Program-made: the position numbers and the translations under genes | Shown here: positions 31,101-42,995 of the stretch, one piece after another | How the letters are laid out: every line of letters begins with the position of its first letter | Numbering within the stretch: the first letter of the stretch is position 1 | The notes under the pieces: generated by a model | What the model saw: only the letters and a program-made list of their open reading frames with translations | Database searches by the model: none | What the model was told of the DNA's origin: nothing | Assembly: GCA_911728455.2 (NCBI GenBank) | Contig: OU452222.1 | Coordinates: 22,890,090 to 22,954,089 of the forward strand | DNA: 64,000 nucleotides | Reading direction: 5' to 3' | From: Marthasterias glacialis | Taxonomy: Eukaryota > Echinodermata > Asteroidea > Forcipulatida > Asteriidae

Positions 31101-34100
31101 CTAAAAATATTTCATATTATATTTTATAGAATATTTAATAAAACTGGTCTCTAAAATGTACTTAGCTCAACGGTCTAAGTAAATACATTTTGTACTACAT
31201 GTACTGTACGTGATGTATAGTACCAAGCACTAAAATTGTCAGATTGTGGGCAGGTTTTAAGACATTTTGTTACCATATTCTTATTTTAAAAATCGACTAC
31301 ACATTACTTTGGGTTGAACCACCCTCCGCACACCACTACAGCTTGGATGTGTAGTGGATCATTTTATATACTTAAAAGTCTTTACAATACTAAATCATAC
31401 AAGTAAAATACTCCACTCTACTCAACAGATCAGTCTTTCCAATCAAACCAGCACTCTGTATCCATCCAGTCAATCTTGATGTCATGATGGAGAGATGCTA
31501 GTTTGTTGGTGTGCAACAATTCACCTACAATATACGTCTGTACTTTCTTGAAAGTCATCAAAGTTATAATGCTTGGGGCATTAACAAAAACTGGTGCTTC
31601 CAGCTTGGGATTTTATCTCTGGTGTATGTATTTTGTCCCCTCTCAGTGGCCACTTCCAGTACATGTATATGTACACACATGTATGCACCAGCTCTCACTA
31701 TTACACTGACACTACAAAGTTGTCATTTGGACACAATCAACTTTTTGCTGCATTTAGCCTGTCTCTCTGCTGCTGTCTTTGGCATCCTCCTTACACTCAA
31801 TTGGAAAACCTGTGTATTGTGAGACTCTTATGTCCCTGTTTAAAAAGAAAAGTGTTGTCTGAAATTAATTTTCCTTCAATTAAATGAAAACATTCAAGTC
31901 AAATAATGTGTCTTACATGTCAATGGGGCGCATTTCACCCAAAACACCATTAGTTATTCACTTGCGTACTTGCATATAACACACATGATGGTGGATTAAA
32001 TTAAAAATACAAACTATGATGGATCTTAGAGCATTGTTTTAGGATTAATGAGCTTCATTAAGTTGTATGATGGGTAATAGGTAAGCTGTCAGCCAATCCA
32101 CTGTTCAAAATTTCTTCCATTGACTGACGTAATATACGTGACTGACATTACAATATCGTGACTGACATTACACGTGACTGACATTACACTTTTGTTTAAT
32201 TGACCAAATCTTTAAATAACAATTTTTTGCCCACTTGATAACATCATAGCACTTCCCACACCCCATACTAAGAAAATAATGAAAGGCAGATTTTAATTGT
32301 TATCCTGTATGTTTTTATGGGAAAAATAAACGTTTTTTGTGACTGACATTACGTTAAGCCTAAGCGTTATTTTGACAGCACATCCTGGGTAGCTAACAAT
32401 AATTTCATTTTTCTAAAGTTATTTTCCTAAAATAGACACCCAGTGTTGTTATTTTAACACAAACATTTATTACATATCAATAGACTAACTGAATAATAAC
32501 AAAATATTTAAGTTTGGTGTTCTTACCTACGATTGGCGACATAAATGTAGTGACATCTTCCGAGTGCTGTAACTTACAAAATAATTGGTCCAGAACAATT
32601 GTTTTAGTAGTTTTAGAAACTGCAAAATATACCCTGTTGATTTTGCAAAAGATATTTGAACAAAGATCATTTTGAAATTTTGACCCTCGTGTCGCACTTG
32701 CGTGGAATTGCCCTACTGTGGTTTTGAATGACAGCTGCACTATAACAGCCTGCATTGTGATATCATGTGGTGAATGCATGTTGTACAGTTCACAGTCAAC
32801 CCTTTTTCTGTCTGACCGTTCAGTATTATCCATTTTGAATGACAGTATGCACTATGCCAGCCTGCAATGTGACATCATGGTGAATGCAACTACACAGCAC
32901 ACAGTTAACCCTCTTACTGTCTTACTGTTAAAAAAACTCACTTTGTTTTTGAATGATTACAAATGAAAGATTGGACTATGCCAGCCTACAACGCGCCACA
33001 TACTATTGTTGCTGTTTACTGCGTGCCAGTATTCACGCACATGGTAAATACGCATGCATAGTTGACTGCCGCATGTGTAACCGTCTACTACCCAAGCGCT
33101 TTACAAACACTCGTGGAACTGTGGCTCGGGTATAGTGCACACATGCAAACATCGCCCCAGCTACGGGTACATATATGTGAAAACACGGTGGCACATATAA
33201 ATGTCAATCCGCATTTTCTTGAGCGCTGCATATAATGATGCCGAACTACATGTAGAGAAGTTATGTGATATAGTGAATAAAATAGAACATGTTTTATTTT
33301 AGGTGGACAGTCGAGATTACATAGCTCATTGGAAGTTGACAAACTAGTTCGTTTGTCAACTTCCAATACATCGAGAGCTACATGTAATATCAACTGTCCA
33401 TCTGAAATAAAACGTTATATCTGTATACTATCAAAGTCCATTTGGGTGTTTTGTTTTCAGTGAGTGGAACATTCAGGACTCTTTGTAGCAAAAGACACTG
33501 GGGGAAAGGTGGGGGGCGTGGGCTGGGGGCCCAGTCAACCTGCATTCTAATCAGTAGCATCAGTAACCACAGCGATGCCCCAACCCCTTTTTCTTCTTCT
33601 CTCTTTTCAGCTGAAGGAAATTTTCCCAATATTTCGCCTTTCTCTGCCGCCCAAGAGGTGGTTCGGCAGCAATTTTGACCAGAACTTCCTGGAAGACAGA
33701 CAGCTTGGGTTACAGGCCTTCATCGACAACATCATCGGCCATAAAGAAATTGTACTGAGGTAAATACTTGAAATTTATAAAAAAAGACTGGTTCAAATCC
33801 CACTCCAGCCAATTTTTCATTGTTTACCCCAAAATGGATTAAAAAAGTTACCCAGTCAGTTTCCTTTTGGTTTATTACTTGGTATTTAAACAAATGAAAA
33901 GTCACATCACGATCAACTTGTTTGAAATCAGTAATAATCCAATCCGGGCGTGCAAGTGCTGGGCGCCGCGTGCCATTTCTGCGGCATAAAATCATGCTCC
34001 TTTTCACTCTTTATGGAAATTAAATGCCTTTCTCAACGATTTGCGCAATTTTCCTGACATGACAGCATGATATAACGATGTACTACAGCACTTGATAAAT

Positions 34101-37100
34101 ATTTACAATTTAACAGAAAGTAAATACTGAAGTTATGACAAAAAAACCATGCCGATGTAACGCATTAAACCAGCAACTGTGCTGTTTCCGCGTCTATCTC
34201 ACTGAAACTCACCTATAACCTGCACCGTTTCAGGATGATTCAATTTCTATTTAGGTGCAAATATTTACGGACGGTGATCAACATTGGTATATCATCCTGT
34301 CCCGTCAAGGAAATTGGGTAAATCGTTGAGGAAGACTTTTAATTTCCATAAAGAGTGAAAAGGGAGCATGATTTTCTCGTGTCTTTGCTCAAAACTAGGC
34401 ACAGGTACACCACAGGAATGGCGCGCGGCGCCCAGCACTTGCGCGCCCGGATTGGTGTATGTCTACGTGTTATTTTGAATGTGTCATTCTGTCAAGGACT
34501 AGACTTCGACCAACCATGAATAGAAAATCTCTATGGACCAATCAACGTAAACCAACAAAAAATGGACAAGATGCGCCAGTTATACACAGCCTGCCATTGC
34601 AAGTCTGAAATTTTGCTAAGTTTTGTCGGCATCGTCGGTCGAGCAAAACGCTATTCGAAAGGTTAATCCAGAAGAGGGCACTATTTCAGGCAGACCAAAA
34701 ACCACCATCGCAGACTTGAACAAGACTATAGCCCGGAAATGCGCAGTTAAAACTACCAGGCAATCATGCAATGCTTCATTGGAAACAAACATTTTTCATT
34801 AGCCTATTGACAATTTACGGGGGTTCTTTGAAGGTAACTAAAGTCGCCTTTTTTCCCACTTTTTTCCTTGTCTCAAGCCGAGTCAAACCGAGTCCCAGGG
34901 TCGAGTCAGAGTCACAAAAAAATGGACTCAAGAATGGTCTCGAGTTTTAGACTTGCCTCAAGTCCTCCACCACTGCCTGTTCTTGGTTTAGGGTTTAAAA
35001 GTGATTTAAATTGTTTGTTTTTTTGTGATCATCTCCTCTCTAGTGGACCTGTAAGGGAGTTCCTGTGTCTAGATGACCCACCAGGTCCTCATGACAATCT
35101 TGAAGAAAGCAGGGTAAGTGTTTTCTCTCATACAGCCCCATCCCACCCTCTCTCCCTCCCCCACTCCCTCTCCCACCTACCCCCTCTCCCACCCCACCTC
35201 CAAAATGGTCTGAGATGTAGAAATGGTTAATATGTACATGTAACTAACCAAAGCACAGATATTAAAGGTAATAGTGTTTCTGTTTTTAAGGACATGCGAC
35301 AACCCAAACCAAAATCAGGTACTACTTGGAAATATTGAAAAATGGTATTGAAAGTGTAGACATTTGGAAACATCTGCCATAATAACAATGTGATGTGATG
35401 TCTTAAACAGTGTAGGGAAATACTGACAGCAGAGTCCCCAATTACATGCAGGTGTTATCTGAATGCTCGATATCTCATCTGTTTAATGAGGAAGTACATG
35501 TAAACCAAGGTTTGAGTTTTGGCAGGAAGTGTCTGGTTTTGGAGTGGAGTGTCACATGCGTTCTAAACCCATTTCCCTGATGTGGTTTCTCTCTACAGAC
35601 TTTCTGTTTGCTTTTCACTCTACACTTTGCCCAAACAGTAACACAAGTCTTTTCTGGTTGTTTGGATATTAGTGTAAACATGTAATACAGTCTGACAAAG
35701 TGTTTTATTATTGTAAGTGTACATTACCTTAATACTTGTATTGTTGTCTTTCAGTTTATGCTTGGGCCCTTGACTAACCTTGACTAAATGAGTCATCCCA
35801 TTAAAATGTTGATGAGACTAGTAATTTTGTTTTTTCAATTGTGAGAAAACAGTAAAAACGCATTCAGCAATTTTGTACGCATTCCTATAGGCAGAGTTTT
35901 GGTAAACTAGTTTTGGATCTTATTTCATTTATTACTTAAAAATGATAACCCTTCAGGCAGAAGTATTTCAAGAAGAGTTTTCTACCATCATTATCTTGAT
36001 ATCATGTCATGTCTCTGTGAACAGTTATGTTTTTCTTCTTACCAATGTTGAGCTGGGGCTTTAAACGTAGTTGTGCTTTCCATCACTGCCTTTTTTATTT
36101 TGCTATTCTTTGTTTTTTTTACTGCCAGCACAACTTCCTGGTTCTAAAGTTACTAAAGTTGTATTTTCGACTTGTAAAGTTTCAAACCTTACAGCTCGAT
36201 TTGTTTGCGACAGAAGCTTTTAGTGACCAACTGTGTTTCCACATTTCCGAGTTAAATCTTCGCAGAAAGCTGTTTAACTGAGATAATACAAATTTGTTCT
36301 CATATCAGAATAAGATGCGTTTCTGGTTGGCAATGTCTGGTTTCCACAACCCCCGATCATATGTCATGGACAACATGAGCCATGACAAAAACTTAGACGG
36401 CTCATTAGTTTGTCATTGTTTGATTTTTTCCTTTGAATAAGTTCAATCATTAATTCAAACCCATGAGTCTGGCAACTCAGGTTCTGATGTCAAACCATTT
36501 AGCTGTCGGACAAATGAGCTGTCGAATTGTTTAACAAAAAAGAAAATGTTAACTGCTACATGTATTGCTACGTCTCTATAGTCCGACAGCCCTCTCACTA
36601 GATTTTTGTAGGAATGGGCCGTCAGAATATACAGCCTGAAATAAACAGCTAATCGGAAAGGCATCTTTTTTTTTTAAATATTACTCGGAAAGACTTCTCA
36701 AATATTAAAAAAAAAAATTAACGCGTAATATTTTAAACGCGGATGGTCACTTTAAGCTTTTTGTTGGTTTTTGAATACAGCTGAACTAGCAGTAGTTTCT
36801 GTTGTCAGTACCACATTTTGATTAGTTGCTTTTTTATTTTTTATTCACTTGTTTTTTTATTGATATATATTTTTTACGAGGGCAGGCTCTCTGTGAATCT
36901 CTGGATGAAACGGTGTATAATCTCCGTAAAGAGCTGGCCGAACGAGAAAAGAGGATTTCCCTTTTGAATGTTGAGCTTGAACAAGCTCATCAGCATATTG
37001 CTCTTCTGAACCAACATCTACTGAATGAGTGAGTTCTGAATGCAGTATAGGGTTTAATGCAGTAAAGAAGACTTAAATATTTCAGTGACTAGCCACACAG

Positions 37101-40100
37101 TCCTTTGTGTTATACACTGTGTGGATATTCCTTTGTAATCATGCTGTTAAGAACAAGAAATATTTAAAACCACCACCATTTCTGTAAGAGAGTGTTTTGA
37201 GAGCTGGTTTTTTGGACACCCGATCCCTTTAATATAATACTCGGATTTAAGCTTGGCCCCCTTTTCAATGCTGTGCAGAAAATGCTCCCTTTTTGAGTAA
37301 AACGAGAATATCTAATTCATGAAAACACTGTGTGGACTTGTGTAAGTCCACACAGTGTTTCAAGTTCCTACACAGTGTGGACATCTTTTGTTATGAGGTC
37401 CACACTTTGTATGTAGCGCTTAAACAGCAGGACCAGGGTAGCACGTCGATTCACTAGTCTGTTTTTAATCACTTGTCCATATTTCAAATGAAACAAGGAT
37501 GCTTTTCAACACTGGACTATGTAGCCAGTTGGACAACTTGCAGAGAATTTTGACTGGTGTTTTAACAAGCATTTGGCAACTGTTAAGGGAGAACAGTGCA
37601 ATCTTAAATGGATTCCCAAGGGAAAAAATAAAATAAAGATTAAAAATGTTAAGCACAAAACTCATTTTTAACATTGTTATTTGGTTATAACACCTATATA
37701 CGTCAGTCAGTGTTTTCTCCGAGTGAGTCCTGTGAAATGTACTTTAGAAGCAACTCAGGTGGGATTCGATCCCACAACCTGTACATTCCAGAGCGGGGAC
37801 CGATTCCATGGTCTTCTGCTTACTGTAGACTTCTGCACTTAGAGTCACCATTCTCCGCTAACAGGGCCAGGGCCACATTTGTGCACTTACTGTATTTAAG
37901 CTTAGAAATGTGAAGGTTTTATCTCAATTTACTTGCTTTGTGTATACATGTACATCCCAGGAATATTTGATAAAATATGCTACCTTGCTGCAATTACGAA
38001 AAACCATGATGGCCACAAGGTTGTAACTCATTGTGTCAGTGATATGTCTGGTTCAAAATAAACTTCCAACCTGGGTCTCTCCACATTTAAAGCTGGTTTA
38101 CAGTTGCTTTACGGCCCATCCTGTCTGTCCGTGTATCTTGTACCTTGCAGTTATTAACCTTCTAGGACTCCTCATGGGAGTATAAACTGGAGGCAGCCAG
38201 AAACACCGGGGCAAACCCCTTCTCTTAACGATAAGTGTACTGGGTACTTTTACATACATTACACAACACACGGGACCAACGGCTTTACGTCCCATCCGAA
38301 AGATGAAGCAATAATGGTTAAATGATTTGCTTAAGGACACAAGTGTCACGACCGAGATTCAAACCCACGCTCTGCTGATCAGAAACACCAGAGCTTGAGT
38401 CCAGTGCTCTTAACCGCTCGGCCACGACACACTCCACTCATGTGGTCCACGTTACCCTTTTTTAATTACCCTATAATTCATTTGTTTTTTATTTTAGGGT
38501 AGAAACAATGATTAACGTCATTACAGTGAACTGGTAAAAATTCAGACTATTTTTTTGTTTTGAACTCACTCACATCTGCCCGTGCTTTACTGAACTATCA
38601 GTTGTATGCATTTGTTGGAGAGACTTGCCTAGATTCATTTGAAATGACTTTTTAAATCGTTTTAGAAATTGTTGATTGTAACTTTTATATATTGAACTAA
38701 CGTTGAATTTGTTTATCTTGTTCTCTCCTAATGTTTTGACACCACTCAGAAGTATCCATATTACAAATACAGACACCTCGTCAACTCCAGTGTCTGGTGA
38801 AAACTCAACGATAGAGGGCGACCTTCATTCACAATCAGAGGCAGATCAGTCTATGTCGCTAGCCCAGTCTGAAGATCAGAGTAACAGGTACAACATGACA
38901 ACATTGTCTTAGTTCTTAGCTGTCACACCCATCAGAGTTTTGTCGTTATGATTTATGTCACAGATGGGCTTCTTCTCCTTTAAAACACCCTTTTTGTCAT
39001 TGTTTGTTCGCCTGAAGAACACCTGTGGTATTAATTAAGCATCAAGTGCATGGACTGTACACAAAATGTTTATTGTTAGATGTTATGCAGGTGGTCATTG
39101 TGACATTGTGTTTGTACTCCAAATAATTATTGTTACTGTGCAGTGAACGTAAGGATTAAATCCCCAGCTAAACATTGGTAAGAAGAAAAACATAAACGCT
39201 CACAAATTTACATATACCCTACATAGTATAAAGTTAATAACAGTAGAAAACTTTCTTTGAAATATTTCTGCCTGAAATGTTATCGTTTTTAAGTAAATGA
39301 AATAAGATCTAAAATTAGTTTTCAGTCTCAGTGAGACGAAACCCCTGCCTATAGGAATGCGTACAAAAATGCTGCATGAATTTAATGTTTTCTTGTAAAT
39401 GAAACAATGAAATGAGCTGGAATTTTCACAAGTTAGTTTTATTGCAAAAATCTTGATTTGTGCAACGAATGGAAGCATTTAACAGACAAATGTTGAGCTG
39501 GGGCTTTAATGCAATAGGCCGACTGCACGACCTACGTCACGTGACCCCTGTTGGGTATAAAATGTAAACACACACGTAATCCTCCATAGGAAAGGGTGGT
39601 ACGGTACAGGATGATTAATGCATTTAGTTTATTCGATCGAGGCTTTTCTTGCTCAGATCTGTGAAACACATTCCAGAGTTTGTACCAAAGACCTTCAAGT
39701 GGCTGAATAAAGCCAGTAAGGTCAGTTCCAGCAAGTCTTGAAAATTATAAAAGTACCGTATAAATGTGCACGATGTGTACAGCACGCGACGGAACATGAA
39801 GCCAGACGACCGCGCTCACCACGAACTTTTCAACACAAAAATTTCAAAGTTTTGAAGCTGAAATCCTCCAAAGAAATTGCTTTCCAAAACTGTGTGCTTC
39901 CTTTGCCTATTTGAAATTCTGCAAGGCTAGGTATTAATGCTCACTTTTCCAACGTTCTTTACCCTTTTTTACAGTGATTTAAGCCAACTTTACAGACAAA
40001 ATAACACACGGGTGGCTACATAATAGTCGTCCGACGCCGGTAGTGCATGGCTAAAAAAAACCTCTTTTTAGTAGAATCCTGTTAACTTATGAAACAGAGA

Positions 40101-42995
40101 TGTGATTTAAATTAATGCCACAACGTACTACTTTAAATAAAGGGGCTGATTAACTAATTCATCGCTTAACGGAAGTAAAATCGACTGTTTTCGAACTCAC
40201 TCTGTGTCACGGCCTATGCTTTTACACATATTTTTTCATCAGCTGTATGACTTCATACCCGATAGGGGGTCACGTGACCACATGTAAACATTGTCGCGCA
40301 ATTGGTCTATTGCCCTCTACATTGTGTAATGTTGTAAGTCTATATAAGACAGGGTGTGCTTCATGCTGGGTCACACTCGTCACTCCACTATCATCGGGTC
40401 AGCCAGGGGCTCTGCCCAACTCTTCCATTGATGGGTGTGGCCACTCCAACCTCCGCCTTGGCCACACCATGGTTCAGTCAATGCCTTGGTGTCTCGGCCA
40501 TACACTGGTAGAGACAGTGAGTCTTCTTCAGGTTGATGGCTTGAACCACTCGGCTCTTCTTGCACCACCATACCAGGCAGTGAGTCTCCATTGCTCTCGC
40601 TTCTTCCAGTTGACAGCTTGAATCACCCAGTTCTTGCACTTCGTAGATGGCCTAAAAACCACTCGGTTATATTTTGATATTTTAGTGGTTCAGTGCTTTT
40701 AGGTCGTTAATCGCAATTTTATATCCTCAACGATCAGGTTAATTGAAAAATCAAAATTCACAAATAAGTGTTTTACGCAGATCATGACTGTTTCTTTTTT
40801 GCCAAACAACTACTGTGGAGACCACTCTTGATCAATAAACTTTATTTTTTTACCAATATGCAAAACCAATTTTATGAAATCCGTGCAAACTTTCCATAAA
40901 AATCTATACCTTTTGATCCTGAGCCGTGTTATTGGAGTTTCTCAGAAGTGAATCTTTTGTTTCATAGTACCAAGTTATTCCTATGTTCTGTCTTTGCAAA
41001 ACCATCATTTAAAGTGGATTGCAATGGGTCATCGATGGTGGCATAGATTGTTTTACAAGTACAAGTTGGACCCAAGTTTTGTGGTGGCGTCAGAGAGCAT
41101 GGAGGTAGAAATAAGTTGAGATAGAACCTCCTGGTCAGAGTGTTGGTTGGAGTTTCGGTCTTGGCATTCTTTGAGTCTTGCTCAACTTAAACGTAATTGC
41201 TTTCTCCTTCGGATGGATTAATAAGCTGTAGGTCCCGTGTGTTGTTTTAAACGAAGTTGCCGCCTGGATTCTTCCATTTTTTTCACATCCAGTCTGACGG
41301 GATTAATTTTTCGGAATTGCCAGAATCATTTTTTGTTTCTTTGAGAGTACCGCTGGCACAAAAAAGCCTTGACAAAGCCAGGAGAACAAAACAGTCGTTT
41401 CATCGCATCGTGATTTTTGTTTTCTTTATCTTAAAAATGTCACATTCATGCACAGTGAATGCAAAACCTTGGCCATGTGTCATGGCTTATGATTACTGTA
41501 GTACTAAATTGGGAACTAAGGCTGGATCCCCGGTTCACTCCGAAATACAATGAATGAACAATGGTGGAAGCCTGTCTATGTCTCGTAATTCTAGTCTTGG
41601 GAAAAAAGAACAAAGGTCTGGAATCGAGTGTTAAACACTGATGCCTGCGCTATAGCCAAAAATTGTCGAAATATTGAGCACCATCTGTTCTGTTTGTGTG
41701 AGTGAGACGAAGTGTTACCCAGCTTATGCGTACTCAGTGCACGCTCAGCAGTGGAAAGTCGGGGCGACCTTTGTTCCGGTATTCCGATTTTACACAATGG
41801 CGTGTCATAAAAAAAATAATTTTGTGGATACTCGTCAGCCAGTGGCAACTGGTTTAACAAGCCAGTTCACTTATCGTTTAAGTGAAGGGGCTTTTCCAAT
41901 CGTTTCTGGCATTGTCTGGCATCAATATACCTCACCTAACCGTGTATCTCTTTCAAAGTGTTACACTTACAGTTACTTCAGTCATAAATAATTTTAAACA
42001 ATCATCACCTGATTTGATGATTCGTCGTCAGGAGTGTCATTTATGACAGACATGGAGCATTGCTTTTATATTCACTTTGATATTATAATTATAATTATGT
42101 AAACTCTTCAAAAAAGTTGGATTATTATTATTATTTGTTTTCAATCCCAAATATTTGTTACTTTTGACTTGTTTATATCGTATCAATGGAAACTTATTTC
42201 CATTTCTTCACAATGAGACCACATTTGTAACTATCTGTTGTTTGGCATGTTTGGGGGCTCAGCAACTCTGTTGTGAATGCCCTACAGCAGGGGCCTACTC
42301 GAGATTGGACAACACCCCAAAAAGACCGATATACACTTTGATAAAGTGAACAGTACCAAAGACTCACTGTTTGGAGAGTGGAATTAGCAGTGTATCGTGC
42401 ATGTATGCAGATGTGGAACATTCTGTTTGAGACCCCCCGCCCCCCACCCTCTTCATTCAAAACAGAGTTACTGAGCCCCGAAACAAGTCACACGAGTGGT
42501 TGTTACAAATGTGGTCTTGTTTTGAAGAAGGAAAATATTTCCATTGACATGCGCCTTGATAGAAACAAGCCACAAATTATCAAAATGTAGGTGTTTGAGA
42601 AAAATTCAGAACTCTTTTTGAGGGGTTTATATCAGGAATTTCTTTCCCTAAAGATGAGGTATTTTACATGTATGTTTAGGATTTTGTTGACTCGATACAG
42701 ATAGCTCTTTTGACATGTTATAAGTTGGTGTAACACCTGATGATCTTGTTATTATTTTGAACCTTTTGTTTGTTTGTGTAGATCAATGTCACAACACACT
42801 GCATCGTCACGGCACACTTCATCGTCACCACACACTTCATCTTCACCACACACCGCGTCGTTGCCCCCTATCTCTGAGAGCTGTAGTCAGGCGACGGTCA
42901 GAGTGACAACGAGGTCCGATGTACATGTAGAGTCCAGACAGGAGGATGACGAAGAACCACTCAGTTCCCGATCTGACATCATCACGGTCACATAG
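28178..42995 (+). CDS. snx16: Sorting nexin 16 (PX domain, coiled coil)
   Basis: Seven coding exons: 28178-28597, 29772-29858, 33611-33759, 35044-35113, 36886-37028, 38753-38887, 42782-42995. Joined they give 1218 bases, exactly 405 codons plus stop, with GT/AG borders throughout. The N-terminus is acidic, His/Ser-rich and disordered. The PX domain spans about residues 122-232: [18 protein letters not shown] (158-163, phosphoinositide-binding), LPPKRW (181-186), [12 protein letters not shown] and [12 protein letters not shown] coiled coil follows (243-288). These blocks match vertebrate SNX16, which binds PI3P on early and late endosomes and acts in receptor and cadherin traffic. The C-terminal tail (about 290-405) is Ser/Thr-rich with HTSSSP repeats and longer than in the ~344-residue human protein. 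The start is the first ATG after a likely acceptor at 28160; a 5' UTR exon probably lies upstream. An AATAAA lies at 43868. Confidence 0.95.
28923..29310. mobile_element. TTAA-flanked MITE, 388 bp (SNX16 intron 1)
   Basis: TTAA flanks both ends (28919-28922, 29311-29314). The left end reads AGGGTCTGTATACGTTTGG; the right end in reverse complement reads AGGCAAAGTATACCTTTGG. A TTAA target duplication is the hallmark of piggyBac- and Kolobok-type elements. A 128-codon frame crosses it but has no transposase character. Confidence 0.75.
29989..33000. repeat. Tandem ~100-120-bp repeat array interrupted by a transposon (SNX16 intron 2)
   Basis: About four units share TTGAATGACA, ACTATGCCAGCCTGCAA, GATATCATATGGTG-like, TTCACAGTCAACCCT and CTGTCTGACC. 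Unit 1 starts near 29990. Unit 2 is split: its left end is at 30110-30131 and it resumes at 32714. Units 3 and 4 follow at about 32813 and 32920. The array is diverged, so it predates the insertion. Confidence 0.8.
30132..32713. mobile_element. Non-autonomous DNA transposon, 2582 bp, inserted in the tandem array
   Basis: The ends are GGGCAATTCCAC and GTGGAATTGCCC, with TACT duplicated on both sides (30128-30131, 32714-32717). Removing the element and one TACT restores a normal repeat unit, which confirms the borders. The subterminal motif GTGACTGACATTAC occurs about nine times: near 30144, 30323, 30508, 30524, and in clusters at 32122-32187 and 32339. No transposase-like frame survives. A 4-bp target duplication with such subterminal repeats would fit an Academ-like element, but that is a guess. 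Confidence 0.8.
33291..33413. repeat. Long hairpin, ~123 bp (SNX16 intron 2)
   Basis: The core stem ATTGGAAGTTGACAAAC (33328-33344) pairs perfectly with GTTTGTCAACTTCCAAT (33351-33367) around a 6-nt loop. After an internal bulge the outer parts also pair: GTTTTATTT with AAATAAAAC, GGACAGT with ACTGTCC, and ATTACAT with ATGTAAT. A small foldback MITE is the simplest reading; a structured RNA is possible. Confidence 0.65.
33789..33905 (+). repeat. SINE fragment, family copy 3 (SNX16 intron 3)
   Basis: Begins in a B-box-like GGTTCAAATCCCACTCC and continues TTCATTGTTTACCCCAAAA, GTTACCCAGTCAGTTTCC and TTACTTGGTATTTAAA, paralleling 18100-18245 and 18412-18560. It lies just past the exon-3 donor. 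Confidence 0.6.
33939..34455. mobile_element. TIR element, ~517 bp (SNX16 intron 3)
   Basis: The left arm has CCAATCCGGGCGTGCAAGTG, CTGGGCGCCGCG, AAAATCATGCTCC and TTTTCACTCTTTATGGAAAT. The right arm carries the same blocks inverted, ending CCCGGATTGG. Arms of about 130 bp or more are unusually GC-rich at the tips. A diverged element of similar plan is at 46155-47162. Confidence 0.75.
37323..37360. repeat. Perfect 17-bp stem hairpin (SNX16 intron 5)
   Basis: AAACACTGTGTGGACTT pairs perfectly with AAGTCCACACAGTGTTT around a GTGT loop. Related ACACTGTGTGGA pieces occur near 37113 and 37370, so the hairpin grew from a locally repeated motif. Confidence 0.7.
38098..38430 (-). mobile_element. tRNA-derived SINE with tRNA-Leu-like head (SNX16 intron 6 side of exon 5)
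   Basis: On the minus strand the head starts near 38430 with GTGGCCGAGCGGTTAAGAGC (A box), an anticodon loop CTCAAGC (CAA, Leu-like) with a variable arm, and GTGGGTTTGAATCTCGG (B box). The body has CTTGTGTCCTTAAGCAAATC, TTCGGATGGGACGTAAAGCC and GTTGGTCCCGTGTG, and ends near 38098 with GGGCCGTAAAGCAACTG. The body strings are familiar from SINEs of several marine invertebrates. It lies in the intron between coding exons 5 and 6. Confidence 0.75.
39513..40311. mobile_element. ~800-bp non-autonomous element, copy 1 (SNX16 intron between exons 6 and 7)
   Basis: Nearly the same sequence is present at 58824-59621 in the same orientation. The ends are inverted: the left reads AATAGGCCGACTGCACGAC and the right, in reverse complement, AATAGACCAATTGCGCGAC. 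Internal landmarks include CTACGTCACGTGACC, TCCTCCATAGGAAAGGGTGG, ACCTTCAAGTGGCTGAATAA and, near the right end, GTCACGTGACCACATGTAAA. No open frame of note. Confidence 0.8.
40370..40660 (-). repeat. GC-richer block with imperfect ~80-bp direct repeat
   Basis: On the minus strand GTGATTCAAGCTGTCAACTG then GAAGAAGCGAGAG is echoed by GTGGTTCAAGCCATCAACCT then GAAGAAGACTCAC. All three minus frames are open for 40-75 codons, which is why a frame is called here. None shows a known domain, and the location inside an SNX16 intron argues for a repeat. A transposon-derived fragment is possible. Confidence 0.35.
42183..42548. mobile_element. Foldback MITE, ~366 bp (SNX16 last intron)
   Basis: The left arm (TCAATGGAAACTTATTTCCA, ACCACATTTGTAACTA, GCTCAGCAACTCTGTTGTGAA) is mirrored at the right by TTCAAAACAGAGTTACTGAG, GTTACAAATGTGGT and AAAATATTTCCATTGA. 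Arms of about 100 bp are diverged by roughly a fifth. The two overlapping plus frames here are repeat-derived. Confidence 0.7.

Noticed and set aside
37738-37880. Another tRNA-derived repeat on the minus strand
   Set aside because: Only a B-box-like GGTTGTGGGATCGAATCCC is visible; no A box or body could be defined.
35755-39510. Inverted similar stretches near 35860-36070 and 39240-39510
   Set aside because: Shared blocks such as GCATTCCTATAGGCAG and TTGAGCTGGGGCTTTAA show a dispersed repeat, but borders and structure could not be defined well enough for a separate feature.
41674-41991. 105-codon plus frame in SNX16 last intron
   Set aside because: No domain, no splice context, and the opposite strand is equally open, as expected by chance.
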